Counted from the stretch's first letter, positions 1 to 8,046 are shown. The stretch: DNA of 64,000 bases from SZAS-7 sp964514655 (GCA_964514655.1 CAZEQY010000004.1:62001-126000); one strand, 5' to 3'. Program-made: numbers and translations. Notes: generated by a model not told the origin, from the sequence alone.

Positions 1-501
1 TCTGGCGTTGTTGTCATTGCTGATGGCAAGGTGCAGTACAAGGTGCTAAAAGAAGGTGCTGGTGATGCTGTAACAGAAGAAACAGTGCCTACCATCAACT
101 ACGAAGCCACATATTCTAACGGCCAAAAGCTTGGCTCATCAGAGCAGACTGGTGGTCCAATCGATGTAAAGCTTAACGACACAATCCCAGGCTTTAAAGC
201 TGGCATGCTCGGCATGAAAGTTGGTGAAAAGCGCCGCATTATGATCCACCCAGAAATGGGCTTTGGCAAGTCAGGTCAAATTCCAAATGGTCTATTAGTA
301 TTCGAAATCGAAGTGACAAAGCTTTCTCCATTACCTGCTGAAGAAGATGTTGCTGAAGATGAAGAAGAAGATGACGATGATGATCTTTCAGACCTCATTA
401 GCTCAGATGAACTACTAGCTGATGATGAAGATGATTATGATGATGAAGATGATGACGTTGAAGAAGATTTAGACGCTCTTCAAGTCGTTGAGAAAAAATA
501 A
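1..501 (+). CDS. mip: FKBP-type peptidyl-prolyl isomerase (Mip-like), 5' end missing
   Basis: The frame is open from base 1, so only the C-terminal part is present. It carries the end of an FKBP domain: the QYKVLKEG strand that starts these domains in Mip proteins, the IPGFKAGMLGMKVGEKRR segment and the IPNGLLVFEIEV strand. FKBPs speed cis-trans isomerisation of prolyl bonds; chlamydial Mip is surface or periplasmic. After the domain comes an unusual tail of about 50 residues made largely of Asp and Glu (from about base 345 to 480), which I do not recall in Chlamydia Mip. A strong terminator follows directly. The neighbouring methyltransferase and trxA match the chlamydial mip-spoU-trxA neighbourhood. 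The signal peptide and true start lie outside the window. Confidence 0.9.
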   Translation, partial: SGVVVIADGKVQYKVLKEGAGDAVTEETVPTINYEATYSNGQKLGSSEQTGGPIDVKLNDTIPGFKAGMLGMKVGEKRRIMIHPEMGFGKSGQIPNGLLVFEIEVTKLSPLPAEEDVAEDEEEDDDDDLSDLISSDELLADDEDDYDDEDDDVEEDLDALQVVEKK

Positions 502-512
502 CCTCAAAATAG

Positions 513-541
513 AGCCCCGGCATATCTCCCGGGGCTTTTTT
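513..541 (+). terminator. Rho-independent terminator after mip
   Basis: An 8-bp GC-rich stem (agccccgg / ccggggct, 513-520 and 529-536) with an 8-nt loop is followed by six T's. The stem also contains the only Shine-Dalgarno-like GGGG before the next gene's ATG at 544, so the hairpin and that ribosome site overlap. Confidence 0.9.
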
Positions 542-543
542 GT

Positions 544-1077
544 ATGATTCTCATACTTTCATTCATTATAGTATTTGTCTTGCTTTCTATATGCTACTGG
601 ACCATAAAAAATGGCATTAGCCCTATGCCCACTTCTTATAAAGTAACTAAAGCGCTTCTTACATCACTTCCGGAACATGTTGAGAGAAAGATTGTAGAGC
701 TAGGCTCCGGCTGGGGCAACCTCGCAAACGCCCTTGCAAAAAAGTATAGGGACTGTGAAGTGATAGGCTACGAAACATCGCCCATTCCCTACTACGTAAG
801 CCGTCTCATCTACAGGCAAAAAAACCTCATCTTCAAGCGAAAAGATTTTTTCTCTGAACCTCTTCACGATGCGTCTTTAGCTGTATGTTACCTCTATCCT
901 GGTGCCATGCAACAGTTAAAAACAAAACTTGAAATGGAGGGTTCGAGCCAGTTATTAATAGCTACTCACACCTTTTCTATACCGGGATGGAAGGCTACCA
1001 AAACAGTTACAGTTGATGATCTTTATAGAACCAAGATTTATTTTTACCTTACATCGCCCGAGAAACAATTTTCTTGA
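544..1077 (+). CDS. Membrane-anchored class I SAM-dependent methyltransferase
   Basis: 177 residues. An N-terminal hydrophobic helix (about residues 1-22) is followed by a short Rossmann methyltransferase with SAM motif I, VELGSGWGNLA (about 51-61), and an acidic end of beta-2 (GYE). The small size, the N-terminal membrane helix and the region after the SAM motif remind me of the ATPSCKMT/FAM173 lysine methyltransferases of mitochondria, which modify the ATP synthase c-subunit; that is a resemblance from memory, not a demonstrated homology. The substrate is unknown. The ATG lies 2 nt after the mip terminator; a later in-frame ATG near 625 would delete the membrane helix. The 3' end overlaps convergent trxA by 29 bp. 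In C. trachomatis this position holds a SpoU-type methylase. Confidence 0.7.
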   Translation: MILILSFIIVFVLLSICYWTIKNGISPMPTSYKVTKALLTSLPEHVERKIVELGSGWGNLANALAKKYRDCEVIGYETSPIPYYVSRLIYRQKNLIFKRKDFFSEPLHDASLAVCYLYPGAMQQLKTKLEMEGSSQLLIATHTFSIPGWKATKTVTVDDLYRTKIYFYLTSPEKQFS

Positions 1078-1369
1078 GGGTTTCGAGGTCTTTTAGGCCT
1101 ACGATGCGTTCATGTTCCTTGCCGTTTTTGAATACGATCATTGTTGGAACTGAGGTAATTTGGTAGGTTGATGTTGTCTTTGGTGCGTGGTCGACATCGA
1201 GTTTTGCAACTTGCATTTTGTCGCCCATTTCGGTTGCCAAGGCTTCTAGAATTGGGGATAACATGCGGCAAGGGCCACACCAGTCAGCATAAAAGTCAAC
1301 AAGCACTACGCCTTGTGTAATGATGTTGGTAAAGTTTTCGTCGTCGATTTTTATAATATATTCTTTCAT
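1049..1369 (-). CDS. trxA: Thioredoxin
   Basis: 106 residues, the usual size for thioredoxin. The redox site WCGPC is at residues 30-34, and the cis-proline loop (SVPT) and the following MIVFKNG strand are present. Thioredoxin reduces disulfides in cytosolic proteins such as ribonucleotide reductase and is recharged by thioredoxin reductase. It is convergent with, and overlaps, the upstream methyltransferase gene, and divergent from trhO across a 123-bp gap. Position next to mip and upstream of the lpxC cluster matches the chlamydial order (CT539 by memory). Confidence 0.96.
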   Translation of the reverse strand: MKEYIIKIDDENFTNIITQGVVLVDFYADWCGPCRMLSPILEALATEMGDKMQVAKLDVDHAPKTTSTYQITSVPTMIVFKNGKEHERIVGLKDLETLKKIVSRAM

Positions 1370-1437
1370 TTTCTACTCCAGCATCCAAGTTATCCTCATT
1401 TTTAACAGAGAAGAGGTATTTTTGACCACGTAAATAG

Positions 1438-1466
1438 TTGAGAAAATTGGTCCTTTACGGTACTAT
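1438..1466 (+). promoter_or_regulatory. Candidate sigma-70/66-type promoter for the trhO-lpxC operon
   Basis: TTGAGA at 1438-1443 and TACTAT at 1461-1466 are separated by exactly 17 nt and lie 27 bp upstream of the trhO ATG, in the divergent trxA-trhO gap. The match is by eye only; no transcription start is known. Confidence 0.5.
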
Positions 1467-1492
1467 CTTAGGTCATTTGCGGAAAAGTATAT

Positions 1493-2539
1493 ATGACGAA
1501 CATACCGTTTAACACATGGGTAGCTACCAAAAACTCGAATCTAGAATTTGATGCTACGCAGCCATATTTTGTTTTGGCCTACTACCATATCACTCCCGTT
1601 GAAAAGCCTGAAGAACTTGTAAAAGCTCACAAGGCATTTTTTCAGGGCAAAGACTTTAAAGGTCGCATCTACCTTGCAAAAGATGGCATAAATGGGACGT
1701 TAAGTGCGCCATGCGCCGTTATTTCTGACTACATGCGTTGGCTGTGGAGTCAAGCAGGCTTTAGCGATGTTGAATTTAAGGTGCAAGAGTTTGAAGATCA
1801 TGCCTTTGGCAAGCTTACTGTAAAAACGCGAAAAGAGCTTGTTGCACTTGGCTTTGAAGTGCCCCTACAAGAGCGTGGACCGCATCTTTCACCAAGAGAG
1901 TGGCGCAAGATGTATGAAGATGAGCAAGATAAAGTCGTCTTAGACGTTCGTAATGACTATGAATGGGAACTTGGCCATTTTGAAGGAGCAGAATCTGCCC
2001 CTTGCAAGACCTTTAAAGACTTTAAGCAGTACGCTGATGAGCTTAAAAGCCGCATAGACAGCAACAACACAAAAGTGCTTATGTACTGTACAGGCGGCAT
2101 ACGCTGTGAGTTTTTTTCTAGCCTCCTTATGCAGCAGGGGATTAAGCACGTATACCAGCTCCAGGGCGGCATCATAAAATATGGCGCTGAAGAAAAGTCC
2201 AAGCACTGGCGAGGAAAGCTTTTTGTTTTTGATGATAGGCTGTCAGTACCACTTTCTGAAGAACAGGCTCCGGTAATTGGCAAGTGCCATCACTGCAAAC
2301 AAGATGCTGAGCGCTACTATAACTGTGCCAACATGGACTGCAATGAGCTCTTTTTATGCTGTCGAGACTGCCTCAAGCAGTTTTGTGGGTGCTGCCAGGA
2401 CTCGTGCCAAAAGGGCAGTCGCGTAAGACCCTATAAACTTGCCTGCACGCCATTTCGCAAGTGGTATACCTATGCAAATAGTAAAGAAGAATTAAACACA
2501 CTACGGGCAAGACCAACATGCGCAAGCAGCGAACAATAA
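1493..2539 (+). CDS. trhO: tRNA uridine(34) hydroxylase, rhodanese family (TrhO/YceA)
   Basis: 348 residues. An N-terminal acylphosphatase-like half (YLAKDGINGTLSAP) is followed by a rhodanese domain with the active-site loop MYCTGGIRCE, and a Cys-rich C-terminus (CHHCKQDAERYYNC, then CCRDCLKQFCGCC) typical of UPF0176/YceA proteins. The family installs 5-hydroxyuridine at the wobble position of certain tRNAs, a precursor to cmo5U/mcmo5U. The stop codon overlaps lpxC by 22 bp, so the two are probably translated from one message. A candidate promoter lies just upstream. Confidence 0.9.
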   Translation: MTNIPFNTWVATKNSNLEFDATQPYFVLAYYHITPVEKPEELVKAHKAFFQGKDFKGRIYLAKDGINGTLSAPCAVISDYMRWLWSQAGFSDVEFKVQEFEDHAFGKLTVKTRKELVALGFEVPLQERGPHLSPREWRKMYEDEQDKVVLDVRNDYEWELGHFEGAESAPCKTFKDFKQYADELKSRIDSNNTKVLMYCTGGIRCEFFSSLLMQQGIKHVYQLQGGIIKYGAEEKSKHWRGKLFVFDDRLSVPLSEEQAPVIGKCHHCKQDAERYYNCANMDCNELFLCCRDCLKQFCGCCQDSCQKGSRVRPYKLACTPFRKWYTYANSKEELNTLRARPTCASSEQ

Positions 2540-3366
2540 GTAAGCCTGTAGAATTTTCTGGCGTAGGCATACATACCGGCCAAGAGGTGCTCATTCGCTT
2601 TCTTCCTGCTGAAATTGGCGAGGGTATCTACTTTAAGCGTATAGACATACCAAGCCAGCCCATTATTCCCGCTTCTGTCGACTATGTCTTTGATACCTCT
2701 AGAAGCACAAATCTTGCTATAGACGATGTACGCATTTATACTGTTGAGCATGTTTTAGCAGCTATTAGAGCCTATGAAGTAGATAACCTCTGTATAGAAC
2801 TATCGGCCTTAGAGCCACCTGCAGGCAATGGAAGCTCTGATGTATTTGTCAATATGCTTCAGCAGGCGCATATCGTTGAGCAACCGGCTAAAAAGCCTAT
2901 TATATCGCTACAAAATCCTGTTTATTATTCTGAAGGCGACGTAACTATAGTTGGATTGCCATCAGATGAATATCGCTTAAGCTACACCCTGCACTATCCC
3001 CAGGCAAAAGCGTTGGGAAGTCAGTTTTTTTCTATTGCGCTAACGGCAGAAAGCTTTACTAAAGAGCTTTCACCATGTCGCACTTTTGCACTCTATGAAG
3101 AGATTTCTCATCTCATGGACCGTGGTCTCATCAAAGGGGGGAGTCTCGACAATGCTGTCGTTATTAAGGGCGACGCAATTATCTCAAAAAATGGGCTATT
3201 TTTCCCCGATGAGATGGTTCGTCACAAGGTGCTGGATATGATCGGAGATCTTTCCTTGATCGGAATTCAATATAAGGCGCATATTATTGCTATTCGTTCT
3301 GGTCATCCGGCAAATTTTCGCTTTGCGCAGAAATTGTACCATCAACTTTCACTGGAGAATAGGTAA
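2518..3366 (+). CDS. lpxC: UDP-3-O-acyl-N-acetylglucosamine deacetylase
   Basis: 282 residues. LpxC is a zinc enzyme that carries out the committed step of lipid A synthesis, removing the acetyl group from UDP-3-O-acyl-GlcNAc. The zinc ligands are visible: His78 in TVEHVLAAI, and His and Asp in VRHKVLDMIGDLSLIG (about 236 and 240), with the C-terminal catalytic SGHPANF. It begins inside trhO and ends in a TAATG overlap with fabZ, so trhO-lpxC-fabZ-lpxA-fmt look like one transcription unit. The lpxC-fabZ-lpxA-fmt order is that of Chlamydia (CT533-CT530). Confidence 0.97.
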   Translation: MRKQRTISKPVEFSGVGIHTGQEVLIRFLPAEIGEGIYFKRIDIPSQPIIPASVDYVFDTSRSTNLAIDDVRIYTVEHVLAAIRAYEVDNLCIELSALEPPAGNGSSDVFVNMLQQAHIVEQPAKKPIISLQNPVYYSEGDVTIVGLPSDEYRLSYTLHYPQAKALGSQFFSIALTAESFTKELSPCRTFALYEEISHLMDRGLIKGGSLDNAVVIKGDAIISKNGLFFPDEMVRHKVLDMIGDLSLIGIQYKAHIIAIRSGHPANFRFAQKLYHQLSLENR

Positions 3367-3833
3367 TGTCAAGGCCTGTATCAATTTCAAACCGTGTCTT
3401 GGATACAAAAGAGATCATGAAGATCTTGCCTCATCGCTATCCCTTTTTGCTTGTCGACAGAATTGTCGAACTTGACCTAGAAAAGGGCACCATCGTGGGT
3501 CAAAAAAATCTTACCATGAACGAGGCGTTTTTTCAGGGTCATTTTCCGGATGCTCCTATTATGCCCGGAGTCTTGATGTTAGAGGCGCTTGCACAAACGG
3601 GGGGAGTATTACTACACCTTCGCTGCAATCCGGACAAAATAGCCGTGCTGCTAAACATCAATAACGCTAAGTTTCGCCATCCTGTTCGCCCCGGAGATGT
3701 GCTCTACCTAAAAGCCACCGGCCTTCACTTTTCAAGTAAGGGTGGCAAAATAGGTACACAAGCCGTTGTAAATGATAAAGTTGCCTGCGAAGCAGAAATA
3801 GCATACGCCTTTATGACAAAAGAGCAGATATAA
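3366..3833 (+). CDS. fabZ: (3R)-hydroxyacyl-ACP dehydratase
   Basis: 155 residues, a single hot-dog domain. It dehydrates 3-hydroxyacyl-ACP in type II fatty-acid elongation. The catalytic His is in LPHRYPFLLVDRI (His23) and the catalytic acid in GHFPDAPIMPGVLMLEALAQ. The start ATG shares one base with the lpxC stop (TAATG), a sign of translational coupling that would balance hydroxyacyl-ACP use between phospholipid and lipid A synthesis. lpxA follows after 21 bp. Confidence 0.97.
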   Translation: MSRPVSISNRVLDTKEIMKILPHRYPFLLVDRIVELDLEKGTIVGQKNLTMNEAFFQGHFPDAPIMPGVLMLEALAQTGGVLLHLRCNPDKIAVLLNINNAKFRHPVRPGDVLYLKATGLHFSSKGGKIGTQAVVNDKVACEAEIAYAFMTKEQI

Positions 3834-3854
3834 TACTTATAATAGAGAAAAGTC

Positions 3855-4670
3855 ATGTCAATACATCCAACAGCAATCCTTGATAAACAAGCCGTTATTG
3901 GTAAGAACGTTCAGATAGGCCCATTTGCGGTTATTGGTCCTCATGTTCGCCTAGAAGATAATGTCGTCATCAAAAATGGCGTTACGCTTGATGGCCACAC
4001 AACGGTAGGCGAGGGCACAACGATCTGGCCTGGTGCTGTTATCGGCACAAAAACACAAGATCTAAAGTTTCGTGGCGAAACGACCTATGTGCAAATTGGT
4101 AAGGCTTGCGAGATCCGCGAGTATGTGACCATAAACTCATCCTGCGGTGAAGATACTGTGGTGAAGGTTGGCGATCGCTGCCTGATCATGGCGTACTGCC
4201 ATGTAGCGCATAACTGCGAAATAGGAAATCGCGTCATTATGGCAAATAATGCAACGCTTGCAGGACACGTTATTGTTGAAGACTGCGCTGTTATTGGTGG
4301 CTTATCTGCCGTGCACCAGTTTTCGCGCATCGGACGCTATGCTATGGTTGGCGGCATGAGCCGCGTGACAAATGATGTTCCTCCCTACACTATTGGGGCA
4401 GGAAGCCCGTATCGCCTCGGCGGCTTAAATATTGTTGGCCTAAAGCGCCACGGCATCTCACTTGAAAAGCGAAAGCTATTGGCACAGGCCTTTAGAGCGG
4501 TATTTCGCTCTGGACTTCGCCTAGAAGATGCACTTAGCTACATCGAAAATGAGATATCGCAAATTCCTGAGATCGTACACTTTTTAGCATTTTGTCGCTC
4601 AAGTAAGCGTGGTCTTATCGACAATGGCGGCATCAAAAATCGCCAACTTGAACCAACTGTAAGCTGCTAA
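3855..4670 (+). CDS. lpxA: UDP-N-acetylglucosamine acyltransferase
   Basis: 271 residues, close to the usual 262-280. LpxA transfers a hydroxyacyl chain from ACP to UDP-GlcNAc, the first lipid A step. The N-terminal two thirds are hexapeptide repeats of the left-handed beta-helix (for example IGKNVQIGPFAVIG). The catalytic His lies in MAYCHVAHNCEIG (about residue 120), and GGLSAVHQF and the C-terminal helical part are present. The stop overlaps the fmt start by one base. Confidence 0.97.
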   Translation: MSIHPTAILDKQAVIGKNVQIGPFAVIGPHVRLEDNVVIKNGVTLDGHTTVGEGTTIWPGAVIGTKTQDLKFRGETTYVQIGKACEIREYVTINSSCGEDTVVKVGDRCLIMAYCHVAHNCEIGNRVIMANNATLAGHVIVEDCAVIGGLSAVHQFSRIGRYAMVGGMSRVTNDVPPYTIGAGSPYRLGGLNIVGLKRHGISLEKRKLLAQAFRAVFRSGLRLEDALSYIENEISQIPEIVHFLAFCRSSKRGLIDNGGIKNRQLEPTVSC

Positions 4671-5563
4671 TGCGTATCGTCTTTTTTGGGACGCCGGAGA
4701 TGGCGGCAGAAACGTTGCGGGCACTTATCGCTAAACAAGCTGATATTGTTGCCATTGTCACAAAACCTGATGCGGCTCAAGGACGATCATCAAAATTGGT
4801 ATCGCCACCTGTAAAAGAGGTGGCTCCCTCTCATATCCCAATCTACCAGCCTGAAAAATGCTCAACTTCGGAGATGATTGAGATTCTTCGAAGCCTGAAT
4901 GCAGATCTTTTTGTTGTTGTTGCTTATGGAGAAATCTTATCAGAAAGTCTCTTAGCAACAGCAAAGTATGGAGCTATCAATGTGCACTATAGCCTGCTTC
5001 CAGCCTATAGGGGAGCAGCTCCTGTGCAGCGAGCTATTATGAACGGTGAAAAAGAAACTGGCGTAAGCGTAATACGGCTTGTAAAAAAGATGGATGCAGG
5101 CGATGTGCTGTATGCAAAAAGCATGCCGATTACAGATGCTATGACGGGAGGAGAGCTTGCAAAGTCTCTTTGCTCGCTTGGCATCGAATGTCTTTTTACT
5201 GTGCTTGATAACTTTAGCACAATACAAGCAACAGTTCAAGATCACTCAAAAGTTACATTTGCAAATAAAATCACACCAGAAGACTGCCATCTAGATTGGA
5301 AAAAACCCGCAAAAGACCTCTACAACATGGTGAGAGCTGTTTCTCCACATCCGGGAGCTTGGTGCGAAGTGCAGGTAAAAGGCGAAAAAAAACGTCTTAA
5401 GGTTTTTGCTTGTGACGTCGTAGATGCTCCAAGTAAAACAGAACTTGTGGTTCCATGCGCCGAAGGCTACCTTCGTCTTACCACCATCCAACTTGAAGGC
5501 AAGCCCAAAATGCAAGCAAGCGACTTCTTGCGCGGCGTGCCAGCTTCTCACATCGCGTTTTAA
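4670..5563 (+). CDS. fmt: Methionyl-tRNA formyltransferase
   Basis: 297 residues. It formylates initiator Met-tRNA using 10-formyl-tetrahydrofolate. The N-terminal formyltransferase fold has the signature INVHYSLLPAYRGAAPVQRAI and the catalytic Asp in KKMDAGDVL; the C-terminal tRNA-binding OB domain includes PHPGAWCEV. The start overlaps the lpxA stop (TAATG). It is the last gene of the lpx operon and is followed by a 292-bp gap with an inverted repeat. Confidence 0.97.
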   Translation: MRIVFFGTPEMAAETLRALIAKQADIVAIVTKPDAAQGRSSKLVSPPVKEVAPSHIPIYQPEKCSTSEMIEILRSLNADLFVVVAYGEILSESLLATAKYGAINVHYSLLPAYRGAAPVQRAIMNGEKETGVSVIRLVKKMDAGDVLYAKSMPITDAMTGGELAKSLCSLGIECLFTVLDNFSTIQATVQDHSKVTFANKITPEDCHLDWKKPAKDLYNMVRAVSPHPGAWCEVQVKGEKKRLKVFACDVVDAPSKTELVVPCAEGYLRLTTIQLEGKPKMQASDFLRGVPASHIAF

Positions 5564-5585
5564 ACGCTGAGAGAGTTCCTGTTTT

Positions 5586-5675
5586 TCTCTGTGTTAAAAA
5601 AAAAATCACAAACCTTTATGAGAAAATGCTTTATGCCTATTTACGCAAACGTGTGCGATTTTTTTTAACGCAGAG
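5586..5675. repeat. Near-perfect 25-bp inverted repeat with AT-rich core
   Basis: The arms are 5586-5610 and 5651-5675: tctctgtgttaaaa... on the left matches ...tttttaacgcagaga on the right, differing at about two or three positions, with a 40-nt spacer. A third related segment (ccacagagaaaaag, 5695-5708) follows. The motif aacgcagagN...gcaaag is a common intergenic repeat family in bacteria as far as I recall. It may act as terminator for fmt or be a small palindromic mobile repeat. Confidence 0.7.
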
Positions 5676-5769
5676 ATCGAAAGAGGCGCAAAGACCACAG
5701 AGAAAAAGAAAGGTTTTTTTAAACGGTGGGGTCTTGAGGGAATGTATTTTTTGTAGGATGCTAGCTGAC

Positions 5770-5799
5770 TTGCAGGAAATGGCTGGAGAAGCGTAATAT
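5770..5799 (+). promoter_or_regulatory. Candidate promoter for the Inc-like gene pair
   Basis: TTGCAG (5770-5775) and TAATAT (5794-5799) with an 18-nt spacer, about 57 bp before the ATG at 5856. Only an eye match, but it is the only plausible pair in the gap after fmt. Confidence 0.4.
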
Positions 5800-5855
5800 T
5801 GATCCCAGCAGTTAGTAACAACACACGAAAATCTTTTTAAAAGGTGGGTAATTTT

Positions 5856-6629
5856 ATGGCAACAAGTGCTCCAGATATGGTTCCTGATACATATGCAGGG
5901 CGGTTTTTTCAATCTGTTCGCGATTTTGGTGAATCTACTTCAAGAACTATTTACACAAAATGTGGGGAATTGAAGGCAGCTTCTAAGCGATGGGCAATTA
6001 CAATTGGCCAAGTTGGTAAAAATGTAAGTGACTCTGTTGACCCAATGTATCGCGGTATTGCAGAAACTATACAAGTTCTTGATACTCAAGAAAAAACAGA
6101 TGCAGTTGCACGTCCTGGTCTTGCCGGGCTTCATAATGCAATTAGCTTTCTTGATCTTGCTTGGTTTGTAAAGTCCATTCGATATGTGACTTGCGGCGAC
6201 CTTAAAGAAGATATTAAAAATGGAAATCTCTGGTCAATTGCAACGCAGGCGGCTCTATTAGTTGCTCGCGCTATAAGCACAATACACTGGTTTGCAAAGC
6301 AAAAATTGATAGATTTAGACAAAATGGCACAAAAAGCCTTGTCAATAGGCGGCACTCGTCTTTACAACGTGGCAAACGCCGTTAAAGGCACTAACGTCAT
6401 GTTGTGTGCTTTTGCTTTAGGCTTTACTGGTCTTCTTCGTGGAAGCATCCAGGGAATACAGTCAGGCGAAAATCAGGCGCACCACGCTTTTTCAGCAATA
6501 AGTACCGTATCCTATATCGCTATGATGGTACTTAGCGTTAAAAAATTTGCTAATCCAGGTGCACTTGCGGCGATTGGCGTAACGGCTGCGGTTACTGGCT
6601 TTGCTGCTTACCTCGCTAACAGACAATAA
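5856..6629 (+). CDS. Hydrophobic chlamydial protein at the Cap1 (CT529) position, candidate inclusion membrane protein
   Basis: 257 residues, no family recognised. The ATG at 5856 is chosen over a GTG at 5844 because AAAGGTGGG stands 8-9 nt upstream of the ATG. Two hydrophobic clusters stand out near the C-terminus: NVMLCAFALGFTGLLRG and, after a 30-residue gap, SAISTVSYIAMMVLSV followed by an Ala/Gly-rich segment (GALAAIGVTAAVTGFAA). There is no signal peptide. Position between fmt and rplC equals that of CT529 (Cap1, an inclusion membrane protein) in C. trachomatis by memory. Shared spacing of ID/D...K...N..L..A..VA pattern with the next gene suggests an old duplication. Inc function is inferred from position and hydrophobicity only. 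Confidence 0.6.
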   Translation: MATSAPDMVPDTYAGRFFQSVRDFGESTSRTIYTKCGELKAASKRWAITIGQVGKNVSDSVDPMYRGIAETIQVLDTQEKTDAVARPGLAGLHNAISFLDLAWFVKSIRYVTCGDLKEDIKNGNLWSIATQAALLVARAISTIHWFAKQKLIDLDKMAQKALSIGGTRLYNVANAVKGTNVMLCAFALGFTGLLRGSIQGIQSGENQAHHAFSAISTVSYIAMMVLSVKKFANPGALAAIGVTAAVTGFAAYLANRQ

Positions 6630-6653
6630 AATAGAAAATTTACGGAGTTGATT

Positions 6654-7451
6654 ATGAAAGTTAATTTTAAAGATATGGCAGCAAGCGTACAAGCGGCTGC
6701 ATTTGCTGTAGGTAGAGCAGCTCAAACTTGCGCATGGGCAGCCGGTTCCACTGTGCGAGCAGTTGTTGTGATTACTGCTAATGTGTGTACAGAAGTTGGT
6801 GGTCTTAAGGCTATTGTTGGTTTAGTTGGAGCTTTAATTGGCCTTAAGGGTGTATGGGGAGGCGATGTTAGCAACCTTGCTACACTATCTACAACCTGCG
6901 AAACTGCAAATAAGACCTTTAGTGCAATCCACATTACAGGCCCACTTTCAGATATCGTTTCAGGCAAAGCAGATACTGCAGAATTTAGGGATAATAAGGT
7001 CCTGTATCTAGCGGCAAGAGTTGCCTTTTTAACAAAAGACATCGTAACCGTTACGAAGTTTGCAGAAAGTCTCGGGGTAATAGCTGCAGGCACTGCAAAG
7101 GCTGCGTTTAGCAAGTTTTCAAATGCTACAGGCATTGCAATTACTGCAGATGGTTTTTGCGATACGCTAGAATATGCTGGCTGGGCAACAGAACTTACTC
7201 GCCACATAGTAGACTGGGGAAAAGACTGGAATGCTGCAAATGCTAGAGGTGGAGGCTTTGTTTCCACTCTTAGCTCGAAACGTGTTTTTGAGCTGATATT
7301 TGACCTTGGAAAACTAGGTGCAATCATCATGAAAAACCGCCTTGGCAAGATAACTGAAACGATTAAATTCTGCTCACTTCTTGCGCAAAGTGCAACAGCC
7401 TTTGGTCGTCAGACTAAAAACTACTTCTATCCAGAACGTCGTGCGGTCTAA
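6654..7451 (+). CDS. Second Ala-rich hydrophobic protein at the Cap1 position
   Basis: 265 residues, family unknown. The ATG at 6654 is preceded by ACGGAG six bases upstream, better than a TTG at 6648. The N-terminal third is rich in Ala, Val and Gly (about residues 8-65, including GLKAIVGLVGALIGLKGVWGG), the middle resembles the preceding protein (ISGPLSDIVSGKAD...NKVLYLAARVAFLTKDIVTV against the SFLDLAWF...GNLWSIATQAALLVARAI pattern of its neighbour). Gap to the upstream gene is 24 bp, so the two are probably co-transcribed. A role at the host-facing membrane is inferred from the CT529 position, not shown. Confidence 0.6.
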   Translation: MKVNFKDMAASVQAAAFAVGRAAQTCAWAAGSTVRAVVVITANVCTEVGGLKAIVGLVGALIGLKGVWGGDVSNLATLSTTCETANKTFSAIHITGPLSDIVSGKADTAEFRDNKVLYLAARVAFLTKDIVTVTKFAESLGVIAAGTAKAAFSKFSNATGIAITADGFCDTLEYAGWATELTRHIVDWGKDWNAANARGGGFVSTLSSKRVFELIFDLGKLGAIIMKNRLGKITETIKFCSLLAQSATAFGRQTKNYFYPERRAV

Positions 7452-7971
7452 TCACGCTCAAGCGCCCTCTAGAGGGCATCTTGGCCTTAAAGAGAAGCTG
7501 GCAGTAACTGCCACGCTTCTCTTTCTTTCTTTAGTAGCGGCAAGTTCTTATGCTCGCAAGATAAATAATCACCACCTTATCGAAAAAACCATCCACGTTT
7601 ATTATGCCGGGGCATGTGCTGAAAAAGGCACGATTGAAATGCCATCTGGATCGCAAATTCAGGACCTTCTTGCACGGCTAAAACTAGCCCCAGAAGCCGA
7701 TACGAGCAAGCTTGTGCTGCATGATCGCTTAAAAGATAAGCAGCTTGTAATCATACCCCAAAAAGGCAAAATATCCCTCTATATTGACGGTGCCGTAAAA
7801 GAGCCGGGGATAATTGTTGTGCCAGAAGGCTTGCATTTTAATGAGCTAATGCCGTATCTTTCTCTGTCAAATGATGCTGACATTGGGGTCATTCGCCGCC
7901 GTCGTAGACAGCTTTCAGAAGGCGAAACCATCCATATTCCGGCGAAAAGTGAATTTATTGTGAGAAAGTAA
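7441..7971 (+). CDS. SLBB-domain protein with N-terminal membrane anchor
   Basis: 176 residues from a GTG at 7441 (11 nt inside the previous gene); a TTG at 7381 is also possible and the start is uncertain. A basic N-terminus and one hydrophobic helix (LAVTATLLFLSLVAASSYA) form a signal peptide or anchor. The rest contains two beta-grasp-like units: IHVYYAGACAEKGTIEMPSG and, clearer, LYIDGAVKEPGIIVVPEGLHFNELMPYL, the SLBB pattern seen in polysaccharide-export and ComEA-like proteins. This suggests binding of a ligand or DNA/polysaccharide outside the inner membrane; function unknown. It sits directly before the ribosomal superoperon. Confidence 0.6.
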   Translation: MRSNHAQAPSRGHLGLKEKLAVTATLLFLSLVAASSYARKINNHHLIEKTIHVYYAGACAEKGTIEMPSGSQIQDLLARLKLAPEADTSKLVLHDRLKDKQLVIIPQKGKISLYIDGAVKEPGIIVVPEGLHFNELMPYLSLSNDADIGVIRRRRRQLSEGETIHIPAKSEFIVRK

Positions 7972-8046
7972 TTGTAGAAAACTGGGTAGATCTGGTAGCC
8001 TCTTCGTTTCGGTTCTCATATTTGACCATTTAAGGAACATGCAACT

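Noticed and set aside
6722..7348. 208-codon open frame on the minus strand over the second Inc-like gene
   Set aside because: It lies fully inside a gene with a good ribosome site on the other strand, has no ribosome site of its own and reads as low-quality protein; a shadow frame.
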